Origin: Pseudomonas salomonii
GTDB lineage: Bacteria; Pseudomonadota; Gammaproteobacteria; Pseudomonadales; Pseudomonadaceae
DNA length: 64,000 bases
Assembly: GCF_900107155.1 (NCBI RefSeq)
Contig: NZ_FNOX01000001.1
Location: forward strand, 372,001 to 436,000
Direction: 5' to 3'
In this document: positions 10,102 to 22,481 of the stretch, piece by piece
Numbering within the stretch: position 1 is the stretch's first letter
How the letters are laid out: each line of letters opens with the position of its first letter
Program-made: the position numbers and the translations under genes
The notes under the pieces: generated by a model
The model's input: only the letters and a program-made list of their open reading frames with translations
The model's database searches: none
What the model was told of the DNA's origin: nothing

Positions 10102-11912
10102 CAGCGCGGGGTGTCCGGCAGGCGTTGGATCTCGCCACCGACGAATTTCGCCCATGGCATCTGGCGGTCGACACGCTGGTAGGCGCCGATGCCCAGGTTG
10201 CCCGACAGGCCGTCAATGCGAGTGTCCGGCAGTGCCTTGAGTTGGCCCAGGCGCGGTGCCAGGCGGTAGGCGTCCACGCCCATCGCATACAGGCGGCCAA
10301 GGCTGCCATTGGCTTGCGGCCATTGCGCGGCAACCTGGTTGCGCAGCGGGTCGGTGGTGTTGAGCAGCCATGGGGTTTCGCAGAACATCACGTTTGTCAT
10401 GTCCAGGTACTGGTTTTTGTCGCCGCTGGCGCTGAACACGTGGGACGTCGCATACACAGGCACATCACCGGCGTACTGGAAGTTCAGGGTTGGTTTGATC
10501 TGCTGGGCCAGTTGCGGGGTTACAGCCAGGAAAATGAACTCGATGTCCTGGCGGCGCGAAGGTTGCGCGGCGACGTCGGTGCCGACGGTGCTTTGCAGGC
10601 TTTTGGCGCGGCCTTCGCTTTTACGCAACTGGAACAGGTCGGCAATCTGCTGGGCGAGGGCCACCGGCTGATCGACGTACTCGACGCCCACCACGGTGCC
10701 GCCGTTGGCTTCCCAGTCCTGACGGAAGGCTTTATAGACACGCTCACCCCATTCGCCACGGGGCACCATGGCGGCGGCGCGGTGCAGGCCGTCGGCACGG
10801 GCGCGACGCGAGACTTCGCGGGCTTCGTCTTCGGCGGCCAGGCCGAACTGGAACAGTTGCGGCGGGTTTTCGTTAAGTTCGCTGTAGTTGAGGCCCAGGG
10901 TGGTGATCGGCAATTGCCCACGGGAGGCGAGCTGCTTGACCAGGGGTTTCTCCAGCGGGCCGACCACCAGTTGCACACCGGCGGCCTTGGCCTTGGCATA
11001 GAAGTCGTCCAGGGAGGTCAGGCGCGAGCTGTCATAGAACTCGATGACCGGCGGCTTCTGTCCGGCTTGTTCAGCCTGGAAATGCGCGGCCATGAAGCCT
11101 TCGCGCAGCGCCTTGCCGACCGCCGACAATGGGCCTTCCTGCGGCAGCAGCAATGCGATTTTGGTCAACGGCTGGCTGGCCAGCTCCTTGAGCTTGGTCA
11201 GCGGGGTCGGCAGGTTGACTGCCGCCGGGTGGCCTGGGTTCTGCGCGCGCCAGGTATCAATGGCGGCTTGCTGTTGCTCCAGGGTGCCGGCGCCCTTGAT
11301 GGCCTGGGCCAGGGTGATCCAGCCGTCGAGGGTCGGGTTGCCGCTGGCTTGCAGTTGCTCTGCAGGCAGCGCGGCGACCAGCGCCCAGATGGCTTCGTGG
11401 TTGTCCTTGGCGGCATCGCCCGTCAGCAAGGGCGCCATGGCGACCCGCTCACGCGCGGCAGCCAGGGTCTGGCCATCGGCTTCATAGGCGCGTGCATGCA
11501 CGCTGCCGGTTCGCACCTGCTGGTCAGCCGGCAGCTCTTTGAGGCTTTGCAGGCTGGGGTGGTTCAGGGCGGCCAGCGCCGCTTTGGGCTGATTGCGCGC
11601 CATGGCCAGTTCCGCGGCCAGGGTGCTGGCAAACACTTGGGCGGCCGGCTTCAGGACATCCAGGGGCACCTGCGCAAGAATCTGCGACGAACGGCCAGGG
11701 TTGTTCTGGTGGTAGGCCAGGTCTGCCGCACTCAGGCGCAACATCGCGGCCTTTTCTGGCGTACTGGCGTTGGTGGCCTGTTCGAGCAGTTGCTCGATAC
11801 TGGCATCCGGGGTCCGGGGGAGGTCGCCAAGGCTGGACGAGGGCGAGCTGGCGCACGCGGCCAGTAAGGCAGCGAGGCAGAGGGCGGAGAGCAGCCGCAG
11901 GCAAGCGATCAT
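10101..11912 (-). CDS. lpoA: LpoA, outer-membrane activator of PBP1A
   Basis: A 603-residue lipoprotein with signal and lipobox LLAAC (C20), an N-terminal TPR-like helical domain (about 30-250) and a C-terminal periplasmic-binding-protein-like domain (about 260-600, including IALLLPQEGPLSAVGKALREG). LpoA reaches through peptidoglycan to activate the transpeptidase PBP1A. The start ATG 11912 has AGGA eight bases upstream. An upstream in-frame ATG at 11936 would add eight residues before the signal peptide. It is the first gene of the lpoA-yraN-diaA-dolP operon and divergent from rsmI. Confidence 0.92.
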
Positions 11913-12110
11913 GTAAGTGTTCCTGATACCGATCAAATTAGCGTGGAATTGTACCCAAGCACTGGCCCAGGCGCGATGTTACTGGCGTGAAACCATCGAT
12001 TTAGGTCGTGTAAATGTTGCGAGCCGGCATCGATGGCCGACCTCGAGGGCATATTATCGAGGCGCCTACGCGCTACAATGCGACTTTTCCTTACCATCGA
12101 GGTGTGCGTT

Positions 12111-12983
12111 TTGACTGCTCCAGGTCCTTTGAATTCCACTGCAGGCTCGCTTTTTGTCGTGGCGACGCCCATTGGCAACCTGGACGACATCAGTGCTCGG
12201 GCGCTGAAAGTGTTGCGCGACGTAAAATTGATCGCGGCTGAAGACACACGGCACTCCCAGCGTTTGATGCAGCATTTTGGTATCAGCACGCCATTAGCCG
12301 CGTGCCATGAGCATAACGAACGCGAAGAAGGCAGCCGTTTTATCACGCGCTTGCTGGCGGGCGACGATGTGGCGTTGATCTCGGATGCCGGCACTCCGTT
12401 GATTTCCGACCCTGGCTACCACCTGGTCCGCCAGGCGCGTGCCGCTGGTATCAATGTAGTGCCAGTTCCGGGAGCGTGCGCGCTGATTGCGGCATTATCG
12501 GCTGCCGGGTTGCCGTCGGACCGTTTTATCTTCGAAGGTTTCCTGCCCGCCAAGGCGGTTGGGCGCCGTGCGCGCCTGCAAGCGTTGAAGGAAGAGCAGC
12601 GTACCTTGATCTTTTACGAGGCACCGCATCGCATTCTCGAGTGCTTGCAGGACATGGAGCTGGTGTTCGGCGGCGAACGCCTGGCGTTGTTGGCCCGGGA
12701 GCTGACCAAGACCTTTGAGACCCTCAAGGGCTTGCCACTGGAAGAGCTCAGGGCGTTCGTCGAGGGCGACAGCAACCAGCAGCGCGGTGAGTGTGTGGTG
12801 CTGGTGGCCGGCTGGACCGCACCGGAAAATGAAGACGCGGTGGGCAGCGAGGCCATGCGTATTCTCGATTTATTGCTTAAAGAGATGCCCCTAAAGCGTG
12901 CGGCAGCCTTGACGGCTGAAATTACCGGCTTGCGTAAGAATGTGCTGTATCAAGTCGCGCTCGATAAGCAGAAGGCCGAATAG
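12111..12983 (+). CDS. rsmI: RsmI, 16S rRNA (cytidine1402-2'-O)-methyltransferase
   Basis: A 290-residue tetrapyrrole-methylase-fold enzyme that methylates the ribose of C1402 in the decoding centre with S-adenosylmethionine. It shows VATPIGNLDDIS near the N-terminus, AEDTRHS, SDAGTPLISDPG, and the RsmI C-terminal helical part ending GLRKNVLYQVAL. The start is taken as TTG 12111: a GAGGTG ribosome site lies about six bases upstream, and the resulting N-terminus (TAPGPLNSTAGSL) leads straight into the domain. An ATG 78 bases upstream in frame would add 26 unrelated residues. A TACAAT at 12074-12079 may be its -10 box. Confidence 0.9.
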   Translation: MTAPGPLNSTAGSLFVVATPIGNLDDISARALKVLRDVKLIAAEDTRHSQRLMQHFGISTPLAACHEHNEREEGSRFITRLLAGDDVALISDAGTPLISDPGYHLVRQARAAGINVVPVPGACALIAALSAAGLPSDRFIFEGFLPAKAVGRRARLQALKEEQRTLIFYEAPHRILECLQDMELVFGGERLALLARELTKTFETLKGLPLEELRAFVEGDSNQQRGECVVLVAGWTAPENEDAVGSEAMRILDLLLKEMPLKRAAALTAEITGLRKNVLYQVALDKQKAE

Positions 12984-13041
12984 TTCCGGGGTTAAACCGG
13001 TATCCCGTCCGAACGTGATGGCATTGCTGCACTTTTAATAC

Positions 13042-13070
13042 TTGTCCTGAAGCCGTCGTGCCGTTAACCT
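13042..13070 (+). promoter_or_regulatory. sigma-70 promoter of rnpB
   Basis: TTGTCC (13042-13047), a 17-base spacer and TAACCT (13065-13070). This places the transcription start at about 13077-13080, which is where the conserved RNase P RNA 5' end begins. Confidence 0.6.
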
Positions 13071-13078
13071 GCGCGGCG

Positions 13079-13433
13079 GAGAGTCGATTGGACAGTCGCT
13101 GCCCTCTATGAAAATTAGGGGGGGGAGGAAAGTCCGGGCTCCATAGGGCGAAGTGCCAGGTAATGCCTGGGAGGCGTGAGCCTACGGAAAGTGCCACAGA
13201 AAATAACCGCCTAAGCACTTCGGTGCCGGTAAGGGTGAAAAGGTGCGGTAAGAGCGCACCGCACGTCTGGCAACAGTTCGTGGCTAGGTAAACCCCACTT
13301 GGAGCAAGACCAAATAGGGTCCCAAGGCGTGGCCCGCGCTGGGACCGGGTAGGTTGCTAAAGATGTCCAGTGATGGCCATCGTAGACGAATGACTGTTCA
13401 AGACAGAACCCGGCTTATAGATCGACTCTCCAC
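13079..13433 (+). ncRNA. rnpB: RNase P RNA (M1, bacterial class A)
   Basis: The catalytic RNA that matures tRNA 5' ends. The 5' end AGAGTCGATTGGACAGTCGC pairs with the 3' end GATCGACTCTCC (P1). The universally conserved GAGGAAAGTCCGGGCTCC (P4/CR I), the AGAAAATAACCGCC and GGTAAGGGTGAAAAGGTGCG segments, and the 3' P4 partner ACAGAACCCGGCTTAT are all present. A T-run (13435-13441) after the 3' end acts as terminator. The P3 arm is short, with a GAAA loop, compared with the GC-rich P3 of P. aeruginosa. Confidence 0.97.
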
Positions 13434-13441
13434 CTTTTTTC

Positions 13442-13684
13442 CTTCTGTCCGAGTCTCGTACAGAAACCTGGTAGTAACGCAAGAATCCCTCCCTGCCAAA
13501 TCATTGGCAGATGCATCTTCGTAATACCAAAAAAATCTTACTCTTAATAAATCACTTTAACTTTAAGCCATAGCTCCATGAGCTATTTGCGGTTGTTGAG
13601 TCAAAAACAACGCTGAACTCGCGTTTCTCCTCCTTTTACGCTCCTAAATCTCCGTTCTGTAAGGCTTTTCCTTGAATCCGTGCC
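13442..13684. other. AT-rich spacer between rnpB and the dcw promoter
   Basis: No gene was found here. An inverted repeat CTGCCAA-ATCA-TTGGCAG sits at 13493-13510, with no T-run after it. The rest is AT-rich and may help promoter function upstream of mraZ. Confidence 0.4.
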
Positions 13685-13714
13685 TTGACGGTGTGGTGGG
13701 CGCATTCCTATAGT
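13685..13714 (+). promoter_or_regulatory. sigma-70 promoter of the dcw cluster (Pmra)
   Basis: TTGACG (13685-13690), an 18-base spacer and TATAGT (13709-13714). It lies directly upstream of the MraZ repeat operator and 75 bases before the mraZ start codon. Confidence 0.75.
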
Positions 13715-13720
13715 GTGCGC

Positions 13721-13747
13721 AAGTGGCGGAAAGTGGCACAAAGTGGG
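13721..13747 (+). promoter_or_regulatory. MraZ operator, three direct repeats
   Basis: AAGTGGC, AAGTGGC and AAGTGGG begin at 13721, 13731 and 13741, an exact 10-base period. MraZ is known to bind TGGG-type direct repeats with about one helical turn spacing in the leader of its own operon. The site lies just after the -10 box, as expected for repression of the dcw promoter. Confidence 0.75.
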
Positions 13748-13788
13748 TTTTTTGAACGTAAAACGCTAAAATTTGGAGAAACGCATCT

Positions 13789-14244
13789 GTGTTTCGCGGA
13801 GCTAACGCTATCAGTCTCGATGCAAAAGGCCGTCTCGCCATGCCGAGCCGGTATCGTGACGAGCTCATTTCGCGAAGTTCAGGCCAGTTAATCATCACGA
13901 TTGACGCCGTTGACCCTTGTTTGTGTGTTTACCCCCTCGATGAGTGGGAGTTGATCGAAACCAAGTTGCGCGCTCTGCCTTCGTTGCGTGAAGAAAACCG
14001 CCGCCTCCAGCGTCTGCTGATAGGTAATGCCGTCGACCTTGAACTCGATGGCAGTGGTCGTTTCCTGGTGCCTCCGCGCTTGCGCGAGTACGCCAAGCTG
14101 GATAAGCGCGCAATGCTGGTGGGCCAACTGAACAAGTTCCAATTGTGGGACGAAGATGCCTGGGATGCTGTTTCTGCAGCAGACCTGGCTGCTATTCAAC
14201 AACCGGGCGCTATGCCTGACGAACTGCGTGATTTGATCCTGTGA
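13789..14244 (+). CDS. mraZ: MraZ, dcw-cluster transcriptional regulator
   Basis: 151 residues with two tandem AbrB/SpoVT-like swapped-hairpin domains. Each carries the DxxGR signature: [16 protein letters not shown] (about 9-24) and [16 protein letters not shown] (about 85-100). MraZ forms a ring-shaped oligomer that represses its own promoter through the direct repeats at 13721-13747. The start is GTG 13789, with GGAG upstream. It is the first gene of the cluster, and its stop overlaps the GTG start of rsmH. Confidence 0.95.
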   Translation: MFRGANAISLDAKGRLAMPSRYRDELISRSSGQLIITIDAVDPCLCVYPLDEWELIETKLRALPSLREENRRLQRLLIGNAVDLELDGSGRFLVPPRLREYAKLDKRAMLVGQLNKFQLWDEDAWDAVSAADLAAIQQPGAMPDELRDLIL

Positions 14245-15184
14245 CTATTGATAGCGGCTTTAACCACATCACCGTACTGCTTGACGAAGCCGTTGAGGCT
14301 CTCGCCGTACGCGCGGATGGCTGCTATGTGGATGGCACCTTCGGCAGGGGCGGGCACAGCCGGTTGATACTCAGCCAGCTCGGGTCCGACGGTAAACTCC
14401 TCGGGTTTGACAAAGACCCTCAAGCGATTGCCACCGGGCAAGCGCTAGCGGCCGAAGACGGCCGCTTTGTCGTTGTGCAGCGCAGCTTTGCCGAGTTGGG
14501 TGCCGAAGTCGCCGAGCGCGGCATGGCAGGCAAGGTGGCCGGGGTTTTGCTCGACCTGGGCGTATCTTCGCCACAGCTTGACGACCCCGAGCGCGGCTTC
14601 AGTTTCATGAACGACGGTCCGCTCGACATGCGCATGGACCCGACCCGTGGCATCAGCGCTGCGCAGTTCATCGCCACTGCGCCCCATGAAGAAATCACCC
14701 GCGTGTTCAAGGAATACGGTGAAGAACGCTTCGCCGGCCGTATGGCCCGTGCCGTGGTCGAGCGCCGTGAAATCCAGCCGTTCGAGCGCACCGCCGACCT
14801 GGCTGAAGTGCTCAAGGTCGCGAACCCTGCGTGGGAAAAGGGCAAGAACCCGGCGACCCGTGCGTTCCAGGGCCTGCGCATTCACGTCAATAACGAATTG
14901 GGCGATCTGGAAGCCGGCCTCGAAGCCGCACTGGACGCCCTGGAAGTGGGTGGTCGCCTGGTGGTGATCAGCTTTCACTCCCTGGAAGACCGCATCGTCA
15001 AACTGTTCATGCGTCGTTTGGTCAAGGGCGAGTCCGATAACCTGCCGCGCAACCTGCCGGTGCGTTTCGAGGCCTTTGTGCCGAAAATCAAAATCCATGG
15101 CAAAGCGCAGTTCGCCTCCGAAGCCGAACTCAAGGCCAACCCACGTTCCCGTAGCGCCGTTATGCGCGTCGCGGAGAAGCTGCG

Positions 15185-15188
<4 letters not shown>
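14241..15188 (+). CDS. rsmH: RsmH, 16S rRNA (cytosine1402-N4)-methyltransferase
   Basis: 315 residues. SAM-binding signature [10 protein letters not shown] (31-40), the [17 protein letters not shown] block and the C-terminal [11 protein letters not shown] motif are all present. RsmH methylates N4 of C1402, the same base whose ribose is modified by RsmI encoded just upstream. GTG start at 14241 overlaps the mraZ stop (GTGA). The final codons overlap ftsL. Confidence 0.96.
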
Positions 15189-17219
<2,031 letters not shown>

Positions 17220-17220
<1 letters not shown>

Positions 17221-18683
17221 TGTCTCTTAGCCTGAACAAGATTTTTGCCCACGCCGGACGCGATCTGCTGATTCGTGAGCTGAGCCTGGACAGCCGTAAT
17301 GTACGCGCCGGTGACCTGTTCCTGGCGGTGCCCGGCGGCAAGCTCGATGGCCGTGCGCACATCGCCGATGCCCTGCAACGTGGCGCGGCCGCCGTGGCTT
17401 ATGAAGTGGATGGCGCCACCGTGCTGCCGATCACCGATGTGCCATTGATTCCGGTCAAGGGTCTGGCTGCACAGCTGTCGGACATCGCCGGGCGTTTTTA
17501 TGGTGACCCGAGCCGTCAGTTGAACCTGATCGGCGTGACCGGCACCAACGGCAAGACCAGCGTGACCCAATTGGTCGCGCAGGCACTCGATCTGCTGGGC
17601 CAGCATTGCGGCATTGTCGGCACCCTGGGCACTGGTTTTTACGGATCGCTGCAAAGCGGCCTGCACACCACACCGAACCCGATCGCCGTGCAAGCGACCC
17701 TGGCCGACCTGAAAAAGGCCGGTGCCAAGGCGGTGGCCATGGAAGTCTCTTCCCACGGCCTGGACCAGGGCCGCGTGACGGCCTTGGCGTTTGACGTGGC
17801 GGTGATGACCAACCTGTCTCGCGACCACCTCGACTACCACGGCACCATGGAGGCGTACGCCGCCGCCAAGGCCAAGCTGTTCGCCTGGAATGACTTGAAG
17901 TGCCGGGTGGTCAACCTGGATGACGCCTTCGGCCGCCAACTGGCTGCCGACGACAGCGAAGCACGCCTGATCACTTACAGCCTGGAAGACGCCAGCGCGT
18001 ATCTGTATTGCCGCGAAGCCCAATTTAATGACGAAGGCGTGCTCGCCACGCTGGTCACGCCCCAGGGCGAACATCACTTGCGCAGCACCTTGCTCGGGCG
18101 TTTCAACCTGAGCAACGTGCTGGCGGCTGTTGGTGCATTGCTTGGCCTGGACTACGCCCTGGACGAAATCCTGCGGGTACTGCCCAAGCTCGAAGGCCCG
18201 GCCGGTCGCATGCAGCGTTTGGGTGGCGGTTCACAGCCGCTGGTGGTGGTCGATTACGCCCACACCCCGGACGCGCTGGAAAAAGTCCTCGAAGCCCTGC
18301 GCCCACACGCCAAAGGCAAATTGCTCTGCCTGTTCGGCTGCGGCGGTGACCGTGATCGCGGCAAGCGCCCGCTGATGGCTGAAATCGTCGAGCGCCTGGC
18401 CGATGGCGTGCTCGTCACCGACGACAACCCGCGCAGCGAAGACCCGCGCCAGATTTTCGACGACATCCGTGTCGGCTTTAAAGACGCCACCAAGGCCACC
18501 TTCGTTGCTGGTCGCGGCGCCGCCATTGCCCAATTGATCGCCAGCGCCAGTGCTGACGACGTGGTGGTGCTGGCCGGTAAAGGTCACGAGGACTATCAGG
18601 AAATCAACGGCGAACGCCATGCCTTCTCTGATCTGGTCGAGGCTGATCACGCCTTGACTGCCTGGGAGGTCGCCCATGCTTAA
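17220..18683 (+). CDS. murE: MurE, UDP-MurNAc-tripeptide synthetase
   Basis: A 487-residue Mur ligase that adds meso-diaminopimelate to UDP-MurNAc-L-Ala-D-Glu. ATP loop GVTGTNGKTS (105-114), the central-domain HDxHG-like EVSSHGLDQGR, and DNPR at 402-405, the motif that selects meso-DAP over lysine. It therefore predicts DAP-type peptidoglycan. The start codon overlaps the ftsI stop by one base, and the 3' end overlaps murF. Confidence 0.97.
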
Positions 18684-20046
18684 GGCGATGACGTTCAGCG
18701 AACTGACCCAGGCCTTGTCGGCCCGCGTAGTGTCGAGCGATTGCAGCTTCGACGGCGTCAGTATCGACAGTCGTAACATCAAGCCGGGGCAATTGTTTGT
18801 TGCACTGGCCGGCCCGCGTTTCGATGGGCACGACTACCTGAACGAAGTCGCCGCCAAAGGTGCCGTGGGGGCCTTGGTGCAGCGTGAAGTCACGGACTCG
18901 GCGCTGCCGCAATTGCTGGTTGCCGATACCCGTCTGGCCCTCGGCCAGTTGGGCGCGCTGAACCGTGCCGCATTTGGTAAGCCGGTTGCGGCCATCACCG
19001 GTTCCAGCGGCAAAACCACGGTCAAGGAGCTGCTCGCCGGCGTGTTGCGCACGCGCGGGCCGGTACTCGCCACCCGTGGCAACCTGAACAATGATTTCGG
19101 CGCGCCGCTGACCTTGCTCGAACTGGCCCCGGAACACACGGCGGCGGTCATCGAGCTGGGCGCTTCGCGCGTCGGCGAAATCGCTTACACCGTGGCGCTG
19201 ACCAAGCCTCACGTGGCGATTATCAACAATGCCGGTACCGCCCACGTGGGTGAGTTCGGTGGCCCGGAGAAAATCGTCGAAGCCAAGGGCGAGATTCTCG
19301 AAGGCCTGGATGCCTCGGGCACGGCTGTATTGAACCTCGACGACAAGGCCTTCGAGACCTGGCGTGTACGCGCCGCCGGTCGCAAGGTGCTGACGTTTGC
19401 CGTGCTCAACGCCGCCGCTGATTTCCACGCAGCCGACATCACCGTCGACGCCCGTGGTTGCCCGTCCTTCACCTTGCACACACCGCAAGGCAGCGAGCAC
19501 GTGCAACTGAACCTGCTGGGCAACCATAACGTCGCCAATGCCTTGGCCGCCGCCGCTGCCGCCTGCGCCCTGGGCGTATCGCTGTTCGGTATCGCCACCG
19601 GCCTGGGCGCGGTGCAGCCGGTCAAGGGCCGCACCGTGGCGCAACTGGCGACCAACGGCATGCGTGTGATTGATGACACCTACAACGCCAACCAGTCTTC
19701 CATCTGCGCCGCTATCGACCTGCTTAAAAGCTTCGCCGGGCGCAAGGTGCTGGTGCTGGGCGATATCGCTGAGCTGGGCGACTGGGCCGAGCAGTCCCAC
19801 CGCGAAGTGGGCGCCTACGCGAGCGGCAAAGTCGACGCGCTGTACGCCGTTGGCCCGAACATGGCCCACGCCGTTGACACCTTCGGCCTCGGCGCGCGGC
19901 ATTTCGCTACCCAGGCCGAGCTGATCCAGGCGCTGGCGGCGGCTGAACACGACAAACAAACAACCATTTTGATCAAGGGATCGCGCAGCGCGGTGATGGA
20001 AAACGTCGTCGCGGCCTTGTGTGGCTCAAGTACGGAGAAACATTAA
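18676..20046 (+). CDS. murF: MurF, UDP-MurNAc-pentapeptide synthetase
   Basis: 456 residues. It ligates D-Ala-D-Ala to the UDP-MurNAc-tripeptide. ATP loop GSSGKTT at 109-115, and [13 protein letters not shown] and [12 protein letters not shown] of the central domain. It starts at ATG 18676 inside the last codons of murE (8-base overlap). A later in-frame ATG at 18688 is possible, but the MLK start keeps the family's N-terminus. The stop overlaps the mraY start. Confidence 0.96.
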   Translation: MLKAMTFSELTQALSARVVSSDCSFDGVSIDSRNIKPGQLFVALAGPRFDGHDYLNEVAAKGAVGALVQREVTDSALPQLLVADTRLALGQLGALNRAAFGKPVAAITGSSGKTTVKELLAGVLRTRGPVLATRGNLNNDFGAPLTLLELAPEHTAAVIELGASRVGEIAYTVALTKPHVAIINNAGTAHVGEFGGPEKIVEAKGEILEGLDASGTAVLNLDDKAFETWRVRAAGRKVLTFAVLNAAADFHAADITVDARGCPSFTLHTPQGSEHVQLNLLGNHNVANALAAAAAACALGVSLFGIATGLGAVQPVKGRTVAQLATNGMRVIDDTYNANQSSICAAIDLLKSFAGRKVLVLGDIAELGDWAEQSHREVGAYASGKVDALYAVGPNMAHAVDTFGLGARHFATQAELIQALAAAEHDKQTTILIKGSRSAVMENVVAALCGSSTEKH

Positions 20047-21128
20047 TGCTGCTGCTGCTGGCTGAGTATCTGCAACAGTTCCACAAAGGCTTCGCGGTCT
20101 TTCAGTACCTGACCCTGCGCGGGATCCTGGGTGTGCTGACTGCGCTGTCTTTGTCGCTGTTCCTGGGGCCGTGGATGATCCGCACCCTGCAGAACCTGCA
20201 AATTGGTCAATCGGTTCGTAATGACGGCCCGCAGTCGCACCTGTCCAAATCCGGCACCCCGACCATGGGCGGTGCGCTGATCCTGTCTTCCATCGGCATC
20301 AGCACCTTGCTGTGGGCCGACCTGCATAACCGCTATGTGTGGACCGTGCTGCTGGTGACCCTGTTGTTCGGTGCGATCGGCTGGGTCGATGACTACCGCA
20401 AAGTGATCGAGAAAAACTCCAAGGGTTTGCCCAGCCGCTGGAAGTACTTCTGGCAGTCGGTGTTTGGCCTTGGCGCCGCGATCTTCCTGTACATGACCGC
20501 GCCAAGCGCCGTCGAAACCACCTTGATCATTCCGATGCTCAAGGACGCCAGCATTCCACTGGGCGTTGGCTTTGTGGTGCTGACCTACTTCGTGATCGTC
20601 GGCTCCAGCAACGCGGTGAACCTGACCGATGGTCTCGACGGTCTGGCAATCATGCCGACCGTGATGGTCGGTGGTGCGCTGGGTATCTTCTGCTACCTGT
20701 CGGGTAACGTGAAATTCGCTGAATACCTGCTGATTCCGTATGTACCGGGCGCGGGTGAGTTGATTGTGTTCTGCGGCGCGCTGATCGGCGCGGGCCTTGG
20801 CTTCCTGTGGTTCAACACCTATCCCGCACAAGTCTTTATGGGCGACGTCGGCGCGCTGGCGCTGGGCGCAGCCTTGGGCACCATCGCGGTGATCGTCCGC
20901 CAGGAAATCGTGCTGTTCATCATGGGCGGTGTGTTCGTGATGGAAACCCTGTCGGTGGTCATCCAGGTGGCTTCCTTCAAATTGACCGGGCGTCGTGTGT
21001 TCCGCATGGCGCCGATTCACCACCACTTTGAACTCAAGGGCTGGCCCGAGCCACGTGTGATTGTCCGCTTCTGGATCATCACCGTGATTCTGGTACTGGT
21101 CGGCCTTGCCACCCTGAAACTGAGGTAG
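20046..21128 (+). CDS. mraY: MraY, phospho-MurNAc-pentapeptide transferase
   Basis: 360 residues, the same length as E. coli MraY. A ten-helix membrane enzyme that moves phospho-MurNAc-pentapeptide to undecaprenyl phosphate to give lipid I. Catalytic aspartate-rich motif GWVDDYRK (about residues 114-121), [10 protein letters not shown] and the histidine loop [15 protein letters not shown] are intact. ATG 20046 shares its A with the murF stop. Confidence 0.97.
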   Translation: MLLLLAEYLQQFHKGFAVFQYLTLRGILGVLTALSLSLFLGPWMIRTLQNLQIGQSVRNDGPQSHLSKSGTPTMGGALILSSIGISTLLWADLHNRYVWTVLLVTLLFGAIGWVDDYRKVIEKNSKGLPSRWKYFWQSVFGLGAAIFLYMTAPSAVETTLIIPMLKDASIPLGVGFVVLTYFVIVGSSNAVNLTDGLDGLAIMPTVMVGGALGIFCYLSGNVKFAEYLLIPYVPGAGELIVFCGALIGAGLGFLWFNTYPAQVFMGDVGALALGAALGTIAVIVRQEIVLFIMGGVFVMETLSVVIQVASFKLTGRRVFRMAPIHHHFELKGWPEPRVIVRFWIITVILVLVGLATLKLR

Positions 21129-21134
21129 AAACGA

Positions 21135-22481
21135 GTGTCCCTGATCGCTTCAGACCACTTCCGCATCGTTGTCGGCCTCGGCAAGAGCGGCATGTCCCTG
21201 GTTCGCTTCCTGGCGAACCGGGGCACGTCGTTTGCCGTGGCCGATACGCGGGAAAATCCACCGGAGCTGGTCACGCTGCGCCGTGACTACCCGCACGTGG
21301 AAGTGCGTTGTGGCGAGCTGGATGTCGAGTTTCTGTGCCGTGCCGACGAGCTCTACGTGAGCCCCGGCCTGGCCTTGGCGACACCGGCCCTGCAAGCAGC
21401 TGCGGCCCGTGGCGTGAAGCTGTCCGGCGACATCGACCTGTTTGCGCGTCACGCGAAGGCACCGATCGTGGCCATCAGCGGCTCCAACGCGAAAAGCACC
21501 GTGACCACCCTGGTCGGCGAAATGGCGGCTGCGGCCGGCAAGCGCGTGGCCGTGGGCGGCAACCTCGGCACGCCGGCGCTGGACCTGCTCAGTGACGATG
21601 TCGAGTTGTACGTGATGGAGCTGTCGAGCTTCCAGCTCGAAACCACCCACGACCTGGGGGCTGAAGTCGCCACCGTGTTGAACGTGAGTGAAGACCACAT
21701 GGACCGCTACAGCGGCCTGCCGGCGTACCACTTGGCCAAGCACCGGATTTTCCGCGGTGCCAGGCAATTTGTGGTCAACCGCCAGGATGCCCTGAGCCGT
21801 CCGCTGATGGGCGAAGGCATGCCTTGCTGGACCTTTGGCCTGGGCAAACCTGATTTCAAAGCCTTCGGCATTCGTGAAGAGAACGGCGAGAAATACCTGG
21901 CCTTCGAATTCCAGAACCTGATGCCGGTGCGCGAGCTGAAAATCCGTGGCGCGCACAACCAATCCAATGCCTTGGCGGCCTTGGCGTTGGGTCACGCCGT
22001 CGGCCTGCCATTTGATGCGATGCTCTCGAGCCTGCGCACCTTCGGCGGCCTCGAGCATCGCTGCCAGTGGGTGCGCGACCTCAATGGCGTGAGCTACTAC
22101 AACGATTCCAAGGCCACCAACGTGGGGGCCGCACTGGCAGCCATCGAAGGGCTTGGCGCTGATATCGACGGCAAGCTTGTGCTGATCGCCGGTGGCGACG
22201 GCAAGGGTGCCGACTTCAAAGACCTTAAAGGCCCGGTGGCTGCACATTGCCGCGCCGTGGTGCTGATCGGCCGTGACTCGGACCTGATCGCCGCCGCGTT
22301 GGGCGACGCTGTACCGCAGGTGCGCGCCACCTCGCTGGACGATGCCATTGCCCACTGCAAGGCCCTGACTCAGCCGGGGGATGCGGTGCTGCTGTCGCCG
22401 GCGTGCGCCAGTTTCGACATGTTCAAGAACTACGAAGAGCGCGGCCAGCTGTTCGCTCGCGCCGTGGAGGCCTTGGCATGA
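21135..22481 (+). CDS. murD: MurD, UDP-MurNAc-L-Ala:D-Glu ligase
   Basis: 448 residues. It adds D-glutamate to UDP-MurNAc-L-Ala. N-terminal Rossmann part VVGLGKSGMS, ATP loop GSNAKST at 116-122, and the NVSEDHMDRY and HRCQWV motifs. The P-loop has alanine where most Mur ligases have glycine (GTNGKST). From memory this is usual for pseudomonad MurD. GTG start at 21135, six bases after mraY. The stop overlaps ftsW as ATGA. Confidence 0.95.
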   Translation: MSLIASDHFRIVVGLGKSGMSLVRFLANRGTSFAVADTRENPPELVTLRRDYPHVEVRCGELDVEFLCRADELYVSPGLALATPALQAAAARGVKLSGDIDLFARHAKAPIVAISGSNAKSTVTTLVGEMAAAAGKRVAVGGNLGTPALDLLSDDVELYVMELSSFQLETTHDLGAEVATVLNVSEDHMDRYSGLPAYHLAKHRIFRGARQFVVNRQDALSRPLMGEGMPCWTFGLGKPDFKAFGIREENGEKYLAFEFQNLMPVRELKIRGAHNQSNALAALALGHAVGLPFDAMLSSLRTFGGLEHRCQWVRDLNGVSYYNDSKATNVGAALAAIEGLGADIDGKLVLIAGGDGKGADFKDLKGPVAAHCRAVVLIGRDSDLIAAALGDAVPQVRATSLDDAIAHCKALTQPGDAVLLSPACASFDMFKNYEERGQLFARAVEALA

